From Pardosa pseudoannulata (Eukaryota > Arthropoda > Arachnida > Araneae > Lycosidae): 64,000 nucleotides of DNA. Each line of letters opens with the position of its first letter. Position 1 is the first letter of the stretch. The notes below the pieces were generated by a model. That model was given only the letters and a program-made list of their open reading frames with translations, searched no databases and was not told the DNA's origin. The position numbers and the translations under genes were made by a program. This document shows, piece after piece, positions 28,401 to 42,374 of the stretch. The DNA lies in NCBI GenBank assembly GCA_032207245.1, contig CM063506.1, forward strand, positions 37,270,742-37,334,741. Reading direction: 5' to 3'.

Positions 28401-31400
28401 AAAAAAATAGTTTCTGAAAAATATTAAAAATAAACTAAATCTTTAGAATATACTTTTGTTTTTATACAGATTGTTTAATATTGCAATTTTTTATCATATT
28501 TATCTAATGGATCAGTATACAGTTTAAGGCTGGATTAATGCCAAATAATTGTAATATCTGGTTACTATAAAATATTTGGTATATTAACAGGACAGCTGGA
28601 TAATGTATGTTAGACAGATATCCATATCATTTCTAGTGAGAAGCTAAATTTCAAAATTTAAATAGAGATTATATTCATTTCTAACTATATTAAAAGCAGT
28701 AAGGATATACATTTCCTTGGTATTACTGGTATACCAAAAGACCAAAGTTTTGAAAAATTTATTAATTTTTAGTTTTTTTTTTAGCAAACATAATGGGAGA
28801 TAAGACAAACTATTGCTTTCCAAGTAAAAGTCTCTTTTGCTGATTTCAATAGAATATGTGATGAAACCATTTAGAAATTTGCCTTAATGGAAAGAAGAAA
28901 AGGGGGGGAGGGGTAAATATAGTCTCTAGCTAAAATACCTTCGTCTTTGATGACAATTAAATGTGTAGTTTTTTTGTTTGTTTTTTTAAATCTTTTTTAA
29001 AAAATAAACTTGGGTAAAATTTCCCCTCCAACAGTCTTAATTTCCGTCAAACCTTGTTCAGACATATTCTGTACCCCTAGTTGCAGGTAGATCATTGTTG
29101 TTCGATTAGAAGTTTGTGCCAAAAATAAATAATGAGCAATCATTTCATTCTTAGGGAAGAACAAACAAACTTTTAGTTGGAAGGAATATATAAGCCTGTT
29201 GTACATTGTGCAAGGCACATTGATTAGGAAGGAGATTATGTAGAAAAATAAAATGCATTGTAAAACCATAGCTTCATATGAATATAACAATGAAAATAAC
29301 AACATGAATATAACAATTACAAGTGTAGAGAATGTTTTTTTCCTACAAGCAGAAATACAAATACCAATGGGTTAAAAAAAGTAAAAATCTCACCAAGCTT
29401 TCAACCTCCTTTGCATTAAATTGGACACCATTAGAAATGCTCTGCTGCATAAGAAAAATATATGAATAACCAGAGATTTTTATAATAAAAGCAAACATTT
29501 TATAAACTAAGAATTATATTTTCTCTTGTCAATAGTAAATAAAATAAAAAATTCCTTCTCATAACAAGATCAATTAATAAAATTAAAACAACAAAGTTGT
29601 ATGTTTGCTTAAAATATCTTAAGTTTGTCTATTTATCATTTAATGTACTGATATTAATACACAAAATATCATATTTACAAAAATAAAGTATACAAAAATC
29701 ACTAAAAAAATATTTTGGTAATCATATAGAACAAAAGTATTTTAAAGCTTGTACTTTCTATCAACTAACAATTCTTATTAAAATTTTAAAAAATTATGTG
29801 AGAAATAGTGATGCAACAGATATCTATCTGGCTGGATACCAGAAGTATGGCTAAAGTTTCAGCCAGATAACCAGGCAGATTGAGTATGTCTTTCTCTTTA
29901 TTCCTTTTCTAGATACATCAGCTTTAGTATTTCATTTGACAAAAATAAAAAAATAATAAATAAAAATAAAACAAAATCATCTTCAAATTATTTCCAAGAA
30001 ATTACTGTCAGTACCACAGCATTTAAAGTTTATATAAATACCAGTAATGGTGTTGACGAAACAGCTCTCCTCAAAGAATTAGATAATTAACTTTTGGAAC
30101 TAATTATTGAAAGAAAAAAATCTCCATTTAATTGGTGGAAAATCAAAGCAGCTAATCACGATACTTTAGCAAAATTAGAGAAAAAAAATGCCTTTCTTCA
30201 TCAGTCAGCAGTATATACAGTGAAAGATTATTCTCAGAGGCAGAATTAATTTATGAAAAGAAATGTAACCAAATTCTACCATAGAATGCTGAACAATTAC
30301 TGTTTTTGCACTTTAATTTATCAATTTTTGAAAAAGAAGTATTTAATATGTCATTCAATTTTCACAACTAGAGAAATATAGTTTCTGAAAAATATTAAAA
30401 ATAAACTAAATCTTTAGAATATACTTTTGTTTTTATACAGATTGTTTAATATTGCAATCTTTTATCATATTTATCTAATGGATCAGTATACAGTTTAAGG
30501 CTGGATTAATACCAAATAATTGTAATATCTGATAACTATAAAATATTTGGTATATTAACAGGATAGCTGGGTGATGTATGTTAGCCAGATATCCATATCA
30601 TTTCTAATAATAAACTAAATTTCAAAATTTAAATAGAGATTATATTCACTTCTATATTAAAAGCAGTAAGGATATACATTTCCTTGGTATTACTGGTATA
30701 CCAAAAGACCAAAGTTTTGAAAAATTTATTAATTTTTAGCTTTTTTTTAGCAAATATAATGGGAGATAAGACAAACTATTGCTTTCCAAGTAAAAGTCTC
30801 TTTTGCTGATTTCAATAGAATATGTGATGAAACCATTTAGAAATTTGCCTTAATGGAAAAAAGAAAAGGGGGGGAGGGGTAAATATAGTCTCTAGCTAAA
30901 ATACTTTCGTCTTTGATGACAATTAAATGTGTAGTTTTTTTTTTTTGTTTTTTTAAATCTTTTTTAAAAAATAAACTTGGGTAAAATTTCCCCTCCAACA
31001 GTCTTAATTTCCGTCAAACCTTGTTCAGACATATTCTGTACCCCTAGTTGCAGGTAGATCATTGTTGTTCGATTAGAAGTTTGTGCCAAAAATAAATAAT
31101 GAGCAATCATTTCATTCTTGGGGAAGAACAAACAAACTTTTAGTTGGAAGGAATACATAAGCCTGTTGTACATTGTGCAAGGCACATTGATTAGGAAGGA
31201 GATTATGTAGAAAAATAAAATGCATTGTAAAACCATAGCTTCATATGAATATAACAATGAAAATAACAACATGAATATAACAATTACAAGTGTAGAGAAT
31301 GTTTTTTTCCTACAAGCAGAAATACAAATACCAAAAATAATAATTACTAAAATCTTTCATTTAACAATTATTTAAAACAAAAGCACAAGGCTATAGTAAA

Positions 31401-34400
31401 ATATATAATGGATAGAAAATCTTACAAATTTTTCATTATATTTTTGTTAGTTTTCTAAACTGGTTACATCACACATGAAGACATTTGTAATATGAAATAT
31501 GAATGAAATTAAATAAAAAGAACTTAATTTGAAAATATAATTTAAAAACCATTAATGCTAAAGTATTTTACAAATCAGATGTAATCTTGAAGAATAAGAA
31601 GACTATACAAACTTTATGAAAATAAAAAGTTACCTTTCTTTTTGTATTTGGTTGGCTACTTTTATCATTTCTGTTATTGGAACTAACCTATACATAAATT
31701 AGAATTATAAAAAAAAGAAATAAAAATGTGATAAGCTTAAAGAATAAATAGTATATACAATTCTGACATTAGACTGAAAAAAATATAATTTTAAAAATTT
31801 ATAACAGAACAAAAAATAATCTATCATATGATGGGAATTACTTGATTTGAAGAATATATTGTATAATTAAATAATCAAAATCTACAAAAAAGCAAAAAGA
31901 AAGCTGGGAAAACTAGGGTTGAATGTCACAAAACTCATTCATTCATTTGCATTACGTCAGTTCAGATATTCATTAGCAAACAAATTTAGATTAGACGATG
32001 TAATGTTCATTTCCACCGATACTTGGATTCTTTTCTTTAGGAAGCATAATCATTTACCAATTTTTTTTAACTGCTAACTGTTTTTATTATTAATATTCAT
32101 TTATTATTCTAAATTTAGATTTCCTATTATAAATATGCAATAGTGCCTAATTTGTTTCTATTTTCTGATATTATGATCTTAAAATATTTTAAATAGTGAT
32201 TTTGGGAAAAAAAAAGGGGGGGAGGCATATCTGTAGGATACATAGGAAAACATAGCCCAAAACAATTTCTTTTACGAAACTTAGGCAGAATAACTTAAAT
32301 GAGGGCACTGAGTTTATAAACAAAGCTTTCCAGACTTCAATAGCACATAGATTATTATAACAGTAAATATCATTTTTCAGCTGATAAATTATTATTATTA
32401 TTATTATTATTGTTACAATTATTATTTTTTGTGATCTCTTGGCCTTTTTTTTGGCCATCCAAAATTTAAATACTACTTTAAAGTATTTCTTTGTAATTTT
32501 TTTAAAAATTGCATACTTTCTTTAAATTATTTGAAAATAATAATTTCAAGTTAATATATTTTATAAACAAAATTAAACCATTCTATTTAAACTTGCTAGC
32601 AAAAACTTCATACACATTCCACGTGATGACATGTAAGGCAAATTTCATGTGATGACAAATCCTAGACATTGTGACAAGCAACCATACCTAGGGTAGATTT
32701 TAACAATAGTCCAAAAACTTTTAAAACAATTAAAAGTAAAGTCCTATTAAAAATCAACCATCTGCAACAATAAACATCTGCATTAAATTTTAAAAAATTT
32801 GTAACAGAAGTAATTTATTTTGCAATGAACAGCCTCTAAGTAATACAAAATTCAAACATTAAATATTTGTGACAACAAGCCTTAACTTTCTTTTTTCCAA
32901 TCATAATGAAGAAATTTTAATTGCTGAGGTAAATAGGATTTAAATTTCTATTTAACAAACTATATTTTTGCATTTTAATACAAAAGGTGTTACTGCCTGT
33001 TTAAATAGATATGATGATCAATTTGCAATAAAAAGGATTTTATTTATGTAATATTATTAAATACATTTATATATTATACAACTTAAATTGAGAAGATGTT
33101 AAGATTTTCTAATAATTAAGGCAGTGAAATGTAACTCAGCAATATTCTTTGTGAAATATATTTAAAAGTTCAAAACAATCTTTTTCATATTTTAATTTAT
33201 TTAGCAAAATATCTTACAATATTCAGCCAAATCTGTTTAGTAACCGGCCAGACTGAATATTTGACAAAACGGCCAAATATTCATTACATTCCTAATTTTT
33301 ATGAAAGATTTTATATTCTTTCATGTATGAAAGTATCAAGAAAGAATAAAAAACTCTAACATTGGGAACAAAATTTGAGACCTCTAAAAGCATTATTTCT
33401 TTCCCTTCTTTATTATTTGTTATTTGACAAAAGTACAAGTACTAAGTGTTTCAACTCACAAAAGGACCATTATTTTATTTAAGTACATTAAGGAAGATGA
33501 TGACTAATTTAGGAGGTTGAAATTGGCCATTTGGCTTGGCTCAGATTCATCTTGCTTTGTTTTGAGCACTATGGTCTACTGTTTTGCTACACGAGGGCTA
33601 ATGAGACCAGAATCTACTGCTTAAAGCTGATTCCGAACAGCTACAAACATCCATGATAGAAGGATTTGAACCCCCTAACTCTAGTATTAAAGAGTAGTGC
33701 CTAACGTATTCAATCATCATTCAGTATTGATATTGACCATATTGGAATCCCTTTCTCCATGTTTACCTATAGAAAAAATTGTTCAACTTCTGGACAGTCA
33801 TGTTTAAAGATTTCTTTAAATAAACTTTACCATGTTATGGAGTGTAAAATTCATTAGGGTTATGCCTGATTCATTTTATAAAATCTTAAATTAGTAAAAT
33901 GTCATTATTTGTATTCAAAACCTATATTCAAAATTTTAAAAAATAATTCAAAATTAAATACATTTTTCTCACTTTCTTTTAAAATTTAGACACCCATAAC
34001 CCTAGAAAATTTTCTACTCAATCACACAGTACAAATTATTTTAAAAAATCTTTGAATGCAAACCACCCTTAGAACCTTTTTTCTCTTATACTGCCATGGA
34101 ACTAGATCAATCCAATATGGCCGGCAGTCAAACTCCTTTAGGTTCTGTACAAATAATACTGTGAATAAGCGTGCATGTTTATATAAAAATTAAAGATTAA
34201 TTCAGTAATGACTGAGATTCCTTTTTTTTTCTTTAGGGAAGTGAAAAAAATAGTGAAAGTAATTTTTACGTTTTCTTAGAGCAATATTTCTTTTTAGCAC
34301 AAGTAGATAGCAACTCTAACATTTTCCAGTATCTGTTATAATTTATAATTTTGTCACTTTGATCCCAATTTTAGGATTTTTTAAAACTTGCACTTTTTTG

Positions 34401-37400
34401 GCAGGTACATAGCTCAAAATTGTAACAAATAGATCTATCTATTATGAAACAGCACTGTGATACAAAAATAAATCTCTTAACACAAAATTTGTTTCTCTTT
34501 CTCGCTCTCCCTTTTTTTTTTCTATTTTTAATGAATGACATCTTATGATACTTAATGGGGTAACTGATCACTATAGAACAAGCTCTAACATTAAAAAAAG
34601 TTTAAATATACTATTTGTTTTAGTCTCATGAGTTCATAATAACTTGAATTTAAGGTATTCAGAAATATATATATTTGGCAGTTATTATCCAGGCATTAAC
34701 CCTCTGACTGATCAATTTGTAAACTGAAATCTCTTTAAAAATTGCATGTTTTTTTGTTGCATAGTTTAAGTATATATATAAGCATACTATCTACAATTTA
34801 ATTATCTAATATAACTATAGTTCTAGTCATATAATTCTATTTATTACCTAATTAAATGCCTAATACTGGGATATAATTTATTCCACTGGTTAAATGGTGA
34901 AAAGGCAAAATGTGCTTCTTGAAAAAGGAAGAAAAACACATGCCCTCGAAAATCGCGGGATGAGCAAATTTTGCTACATTTGAATTGCCCGTGGAAATCG
35001 CGGGATGAGCAGTCAGAGGGTTAATAGATTAAAATACATTCAGACTAAATTCAATCATATCTCATAGTAAAATTTATTTGCAATAGCTTAATGGAGCAGT
35101 TTTGCTGTAAGTTATTCTGTTCTTTATTGAAAGTATTAAGGAGAAATACACAGAAGAATCTTTGACAAAATTTCTAATAATAAATTACATGCTTCAACTA
35201 GAATATTTATGAAGAAGTTATATCAAAGGAAAAAGTTTCTACACTGTTTGACATTTGCCAATCATCGTTTATAAATGGTATTATGATAGAAAATAACATT
35301 AGATATTAAGAAAAGAATAAGAATAGCTACTAACACCATTGACAGATCTTTGTGCTTTCGTTTTTTTTGCCTTATCCCCTCTTATAGGTTGTTTTCGTTT
35401 CCTCCCATGAGGTGTATCCATCACAGGTACCTATAATTATTTAAAAGTGACAACAAATCTTTAACTTTTAAAATATCAACTTGTATAAATGAAATGAAGC
35501 AAGAAAAACTAATTTCAATTTTATTGATAACTAGTATTTTATTAATTAATGCTAAAATGTTTTCTTTGCTCTTCCTTTCTTTCTGGAAACTGCAAACAGG
35601 ATTAAATAAATTAGCATGACATTATTTTGAATGAAGAAAATAGCCAAGATTTGCATGCAAAATGAACTGCACTAGATTTTAAGAGTGCTGTAATTTCAAG
35701 CAATAAACCAATCTGGTGTATATGCCACACACATGATAACTGACTTTAAAAAAATTAATATTCATTGGATAAGCTACCTTTGTATATACACCATACACAT
35801 AGTTGATTAAGAGAAATTAAAATTTCATCAGATCCATTAGTCCTTCTACAAAGTTTTTATTTCCCTTTTTGAGGGCAGATATTTTTGCTTGAATTCTTAC
35901 TGTTGATACTGACAATTCTTTTTCTTTCTGCTTTATTGTCCAATTTTCTAAACTGTCTTCACAAAGAGGCTAGGCTATGATGTCATTCCAACAGATGAGG
36001 ATATTTGGTGACAGGAGCCAAAAAGTAAGACTTCTTGGACATAACTTATTAAAATTAAAAAAAAAGGGGCGGGGGGCATACTGGTAACAGAAAAAATCCA
36101 ATTCCTTAAGACATGTTGCATCAGCAGATACACTGCATACATTAAATTTCAACTTTTAACCATGTATCCGCTATGGCTTATCTACCTGAAACTATGCTAT
36201 TAAAAAAGTGAAATGAAATAAAATCATAATCAATCAGAATTAATTATTTCATGATATATGTTCTTTATTGGTACACTTGCAATGTTATGTTAGTCACGTT
36301 ACACAAATCACATGGGTTTTAACTTATATTTTGTTTTAATTATTATCCGCTATGGCTTATCTATCTGAAACTATGCTATTAAAAAAGTGAAATGAAATAA
36401 AATCATAATCATAATTAAAAGAAAAAATTTAAATGTCCCATTCATATTAGAACTGAACAATGTTAAAATATAAAATATAATACTTTTAAAATATATTCTA
36501 TGGTAAGGTTAAAAAGTTTGTATAAATTGTAACTGTAAATTACTTTTTAATTTTATGTCTATTCTACTTTTTAATATAATCTGCATTATCTCAATTACAG
36601 AGAATAAGAAAGATTATTAAAATGAGATTTTGTATGAAATCCATGTAGGTTTAAGTGGTCTATTACACACACACACACACATATATATATATATTCACAT
36701 TGATGTCAAGAAATTTGTTTTCTGTGACGATCCTGTAGAGCTAGACAAAATTAAACCATTTCATATAAATGTTAATGAAATTATTAATATTAATAAATTA
36801 TTTCATGATATATGTTCTTTATTGGTACACTTGCATTTTATGTTAGTCATGTTACAAGTTGTATGGGTTTTAACTTATATTTTGTTTTAACTATTTGAGA
36901 AGAAATTGACATCTAAAGTATATTCAAAATTGATCTTTGAATTCTGAAGTTCAAAAATACAAAAATATTAAACTACATACCATACAGACTATAAGAAGTT
37001 TCAGAGAAATAATTTTGACAAACAAAATAGCTTTTTGTAAGACTGACAAAATACTACATTAGTCACAAACTAAATTTTGATAAAAAGAAAACAGAAATTA
37101 ATTATACAATAATATTTAAGATGGTTTGTAAATTTCAAACCTATTATGATACTATAGCACTAAAAAGAACTTTAAATATGCAATTTTATAGTAATAATCT
37201 GTAAAACTGCTGCCTTCAATTAGTATAAATGTTATTTTAATCACCATAGAATGACCATAAATCTATAAATCTCATCCAATAATGCTTAATAATAAGATGA
37301 AAGTCTAAGAGAATCAGTAATTAGAAGTTAAACTAATAAAAACAACTGGAAATATGGAAATAGATAAAAGTATTTATAAATAATTTTTATTAACTTGAAT

Positions 37401-40400
37401 ATAAATGTAGAATTTTTAGTATATTTAATATAGATATTCAATTAATCAACTGGAATCTTGCTAAATTAGAATTTATACACTAGCCCTTCTAAAGTTTCAG
37501 AAAGTCTTTAGCTTTTATGATTTTTTAAGAACAAAAACAAATGTGAACTGCTATCTGTTTGCAGATGGCTATGAGTTGTCTGAATAAGCATTAGCAAAGT
37601 GCTCACACCTCTGTCATGCATGAGGAAAACCAGGAAAATCCTATACAGATCATTCAGAGGGTTTAGCCAAGGCTAGAATTCATTACCATCCAAATACATC
37701 TGACATGTTGAAAAGTGTGCCTTTAGTCATCCATCAATGGTTTTCCTACAATATAAAATTCTAAAATACATAAAATACATTTTTCTAAAATGCTGTATCT
37801 GTGCAGAAGCATGCACATTCTGCAATTTAACACATCTAAAACACTGGCATTACAAACAAAATTTTACTTACATAATCTGAATCTGCTGATTCCTCACCAG
37901 AATCAGATGAGTCATGAGAATTATTCTTATTACATAAACCTGAAGGACCTGGTTGTGGAGATCTATTCTAAAACACAAGAGGAAAAAAGCATACCTTGAA
38001 AGAATTTCAAACTGATAAAATAGCTAGAATTAACACAAATTTTTATATCCATCAATATTTTATACACAGATATCTTAATCACTGATAAAGACACTGATGC
38101 ATTAACCCTTTAAAGGTTACCTACATAAATTCTTTGAAATTTAATGAAATTACTTTACAAATCTTATCTATAAACCTTACAAATGCAAAATGTTTTTACA
38201 ATCTTTAGAGGGTTTGCCTTAGAGGATAACACAGGAGGGAATGAGGGGGTTAACTGACAACCCCTTCCCCGTGTACAGCTAGAATAAAATACTTTTTAAA
38301 ATTTTAATTATATTGGAAGAACAATAAATAAGTGTTCTTAAAAAAGTATAATAAATAAATAGTTCAACAATTTATAATTGTTGTTTGAATAGATACTTTT
38401 GTGTAGGATCATAAATGAAAAAAAATCGAATGACTAACTTTCCAGGTACAGCAAGTATAAATACAAAAAGAAAAATAGATTAAATGCAGAAAAAAATAAA
38501 CTCAATGCAGCACTATCATCTATTTTAAGTTTTAAATGTCAAAAAATTTCTAAAAAAACCATTTATATTTCTCCAAAAATTAGAGAAAAAAAATGTTTAA
38601 CAAGAGGTTTCGCTGTGAAACCACTGTCCACTAAAGGGTTAAGAGAAGTATTATACATGTGGCATGTTTCAGAAATAGTACTACTTCAATAATTGCTCAT
38701 CCGGTTTCCTCCTTTGCATATTTACTCTTATTACTATGAGAGTAAACATTTTTACCTGCCCTAATCTTGATAATAAACAACTTTAATTAACAATTACTTT
38801 AAAAAAATTTCTCTGATCATTTTTTATACATAATAATAAACCCCATTATTTTTTATCACTTTAATACAAAACTATATTTTGACTAATTGATTTTTTTCAG
38901 CAAAATCTTGATTTTGAAAAAAATATATCAGTAGCATAAGATTTAGAGCCATCACCAATTTTCCAACATATGCAGTGTGTGCAACCTGTTTTGCTTATCA
39001 TATGTATACCTGTGACCTCTGCACTATGCATTCATCTGAGATAGTTAAGCTAGTTACAGAATTCATAAAATGTATGAATTTAACATTTGCAGAGACACTC
39101 AAGACATCAGAAAATATGTTGAAGGTGGTTTTGGTATAACATAAAGAAAAGGGGCTGAAAAGCAGTGGTTGGGGATAAAGGATTTTTGGTGAATTAGCAT
39201 AAAGAGAGGGGCAACAGGTTTTGGGCCCTGTGAAAAGCAAAAAAGGAGAGAAAAGGCAGACCTCAGAGAGACTCAGAAAAATAAATAACTCCGAAGAACT
39301 ACAAGGGATTAGGAGTTACTCAGGAGTTGATTTTGTTTCATAGTACTGAATGCCATTCAAGCTCTTATTTTATTTTTCTTTTAATTTTTTTTTTAAATTG
39401 AGACCATTTGATTAAGAATTTTATTGTTTTGACTGTCCAGTTCTGGGTTCATCCAGTGATGTCAATCTTTATTTTTAACTTTTTTTTTTTTTTTAATATA
39501 AATAAATCTTTGTTATTCTGTTAACCCTTTAAAGGAAACTAATATAAATTTCTTAGGCTTTAATTAAATTAGTTTATATATGTTATTTATAAACTTTATA
39601 AATGTATATTACATGAAAAAAATGTATATTCAGTGGGAGGAAAAAAGGTTAGAGTGCTGGTTTAAATGCAAAACTATCCCTTTGAACTGTGTGAAAATAC
39701 TTTCTTTTACATTTTTATTAAGGGGGGAGTACAATGAATGATTATCATCAAAAGTGTATAATAAAAAAATAGCTAAACAGTTTTTGAGTGTTATTTGGAT
39801 AAATATAGGTATAGGTCATAAGGAAGATAAATCAAATTTCTGAATTTTCTGGGTAAAGCAAGTTTAAAAACGGATATTTCAAATGAAAAAATGAATTAAG
39901 TGTAGTGTTTATATCTGCTGTAAGTTTAAAATGTTACAAACATAGAAAATTTAAAAAAATCATTCATATGTCGTTAAAAAGTAGAAAAAAGAAACTTTTA
40001 ACAGGTGGATTCGCTGCAAAACCACCGTTCGTTAAAGGGTTAATGCTGGAATTGTCATTGACCAATTTGTACATCCAAAAAACATGAAAAGAACTCATTG
40101 CAGTTGATACAATATTGTGAACCTGATCCATGTAGGTGCAGGCTATGACATTTTCATCATAACATATATTTTAAAAATTTAAACCAGCTTTTGAGATTGA
40201 AATAAGATTTTTTATTTAACATTTTCTTAAATGTATTGAGTGCAATATATTATATACAACGAGACAAATGTATTAAATGCATGAAAATTATTTTTGTTAT
40301 ATTTCCTAAACAAACCCTTAGAAACTGCTCAAACTGTTTCACTGTTTACAGTATAAAACAGTGTTGATAAAAATCATGATTTTTTTATAAAAAATAAAAA

Positions 40401-41370
40401 AAGACAGATTTTTTTAAATTTAAATCAGATTTTTTTGATTTAAATAGGATTTTTGAAATTTAAATATATTTAAGTATAATATTTGATACAAGCAAATTAA
40501 ATTTTTCAAGTTAGATATCTAAATCAATTATTTTTTATATATGATAAAAAATACATATAACTAAAATAAATAAATATATATAATATATAAGAATTCATAA
40601 ATCAGTAGAAAATAATTACTTGCAATATAGGGTTTTTTGCTTATTTTAATTATCTATATCATAATTTAAATAAAGGATGCTTCATGTTAATTTATACATT
40701 TTATACCTTCAACTGTAGAATTATTAGAAAGATGAGGATAGACTAAAGGCTAAGTAATCACAATAATTTTTATTTTTTATGAAAATTTTACAACCAACTT
40801 TTTATTTTGTGACAGTGGTTAAATGTTAAATGATTTATAAATAAAAACAAGTTTAGTTGCTTTGTCATTTCAGAATTCCAGAATTATTCCCATGTTCATA
40901 AAAATAAATAAATAAATAAAAGCAGGGGGGATAATACTTATCATATTTTTGGGTGCATTTGTTTTTATTTTTTAGAAGCACTTAATATTTAAAAAGTCAG
41001 GGCATTCTTTTCAAGGTATGATAATGAAATTTTTAGTGTGCCAGTAATTTTTTAATACAAAAGACGAAATCATCATTAGACTGAGAGATAAGAAAGAGAT
41101 AGGAGAGAAGAAATGAATAGCAGGTAGGGTGATATTTTAATAATACAAGGACAGGCAGGGTGCAGCAGCCTCCTGAAACCATCTGGAAGCAACTCTGGGT
41201 TGTCAATATTTTTTTATTGTGCTTATTACTAACAGCTTTCTTTTAAAAATACAATTTTTAAAAATGGATTTAAATCAATTATATATAAAAAAAAAACTGA
41301 TTTAAATTATGATTTAAATCGGGCTGATTTAAATCGCTCAACCCTGATATAAAACTATTTGACAAGTCAG

Positions 41371-41407
<37 letters not shown>

Positions 41408-42336
41408 TGAAAGGAATTTGATTTGCCAAGGAATTATATTACAAAATCTCATAAAGCTTAATTTTCTTTTACAAATGCTAAGGCGTCAATTACTGTGCAT
41501 TCAAATATTGCTGGTGGTTTCCATCCTTCATAATTAAAAAAAAAATCCTGTTAAAAAAACTCATGAAGTGTGAAAAAATAATCTTGATTTAAACCAATCA
41601 CATTTTTAAAATCCAGTAATTTAAATCATGATGTATATCAAGTTTATTTAAATCAACCAACCTTGGTAAAATAATTATATCAACTCATTACAATTCAGAT
41701 TTATGCATAGTGATTTTAATTTTTGAGGAGTAAAATACCTGAGTAATCATCTACTGGCTGTCAATCAAACAATGCTAATTCAGTTTTGCACATCAATCAA
41801 AACTCTTTTAAATTACAGACGAGAAAACACTGTTAATGAATTTTAATACTGCATGATATTTTAAAAGTTTATCAAAACAGACATTTTCCACTTATTACAA
41901 TATACTTTTCGAATTCATAACCACATATTATATCTTGCTATTTATAAAGTTATATATTTCAGTCTTAAACTTTTTCTTATAAGCTAAACTACCACTTAAC
42001 TTGAAAATAATATAATTATTGTATATCTGAGTATATCATATGGCAGTGGTTCTCAAACTTTACATTATTTATGTTAATTAACAAAGTTTCACATACTGTA
42101 AAGGTATATAATAAAAACTACTCTTTTATGGTAAGTTATGAAAAGTAAAACTTGTTAAAAATCATTTTAGGTTAATGTGAATGAGAAGATGATTAGGTTA
42201 ATCAGGATGAGAAGAAAAGCTGTTTAATAATAATTTTAAATACTGCAGCAGTCATTAGATTACATTTATATCAAATAAATTAGTACATAAATGACTTTAA
42301 TAAGATAATTTACTTAAGCTTTATAACACTCAGAAT

Positions 42337-42374
<38 letters not shown>

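Larger units (their letters stand above)
27417..29367. repeat. Tandem duplication, copy 1
   Basis: 1951 bp, about 97% identical by eye to 29372-31334. Contains NSMCE3 exon 7 and a hAT fossil. The copies share TTAAAAAAAGTAAAAATC at the left edge and AGAAATACAAATACCAA at the right. Four extra bases (TGGG) lie at the junction 29368-29371. Confidence 0.95.
29372..31334. repeat. Tandem duplication, copy 2
   Basis: 1963 bp. The offset to copy 1 grows from 1955 at the left to 1967 at the right through small indels in A- and T-runs. It carries the duplicate exon 29394-29444 and the second hAT copy. Confidence 0.95.
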
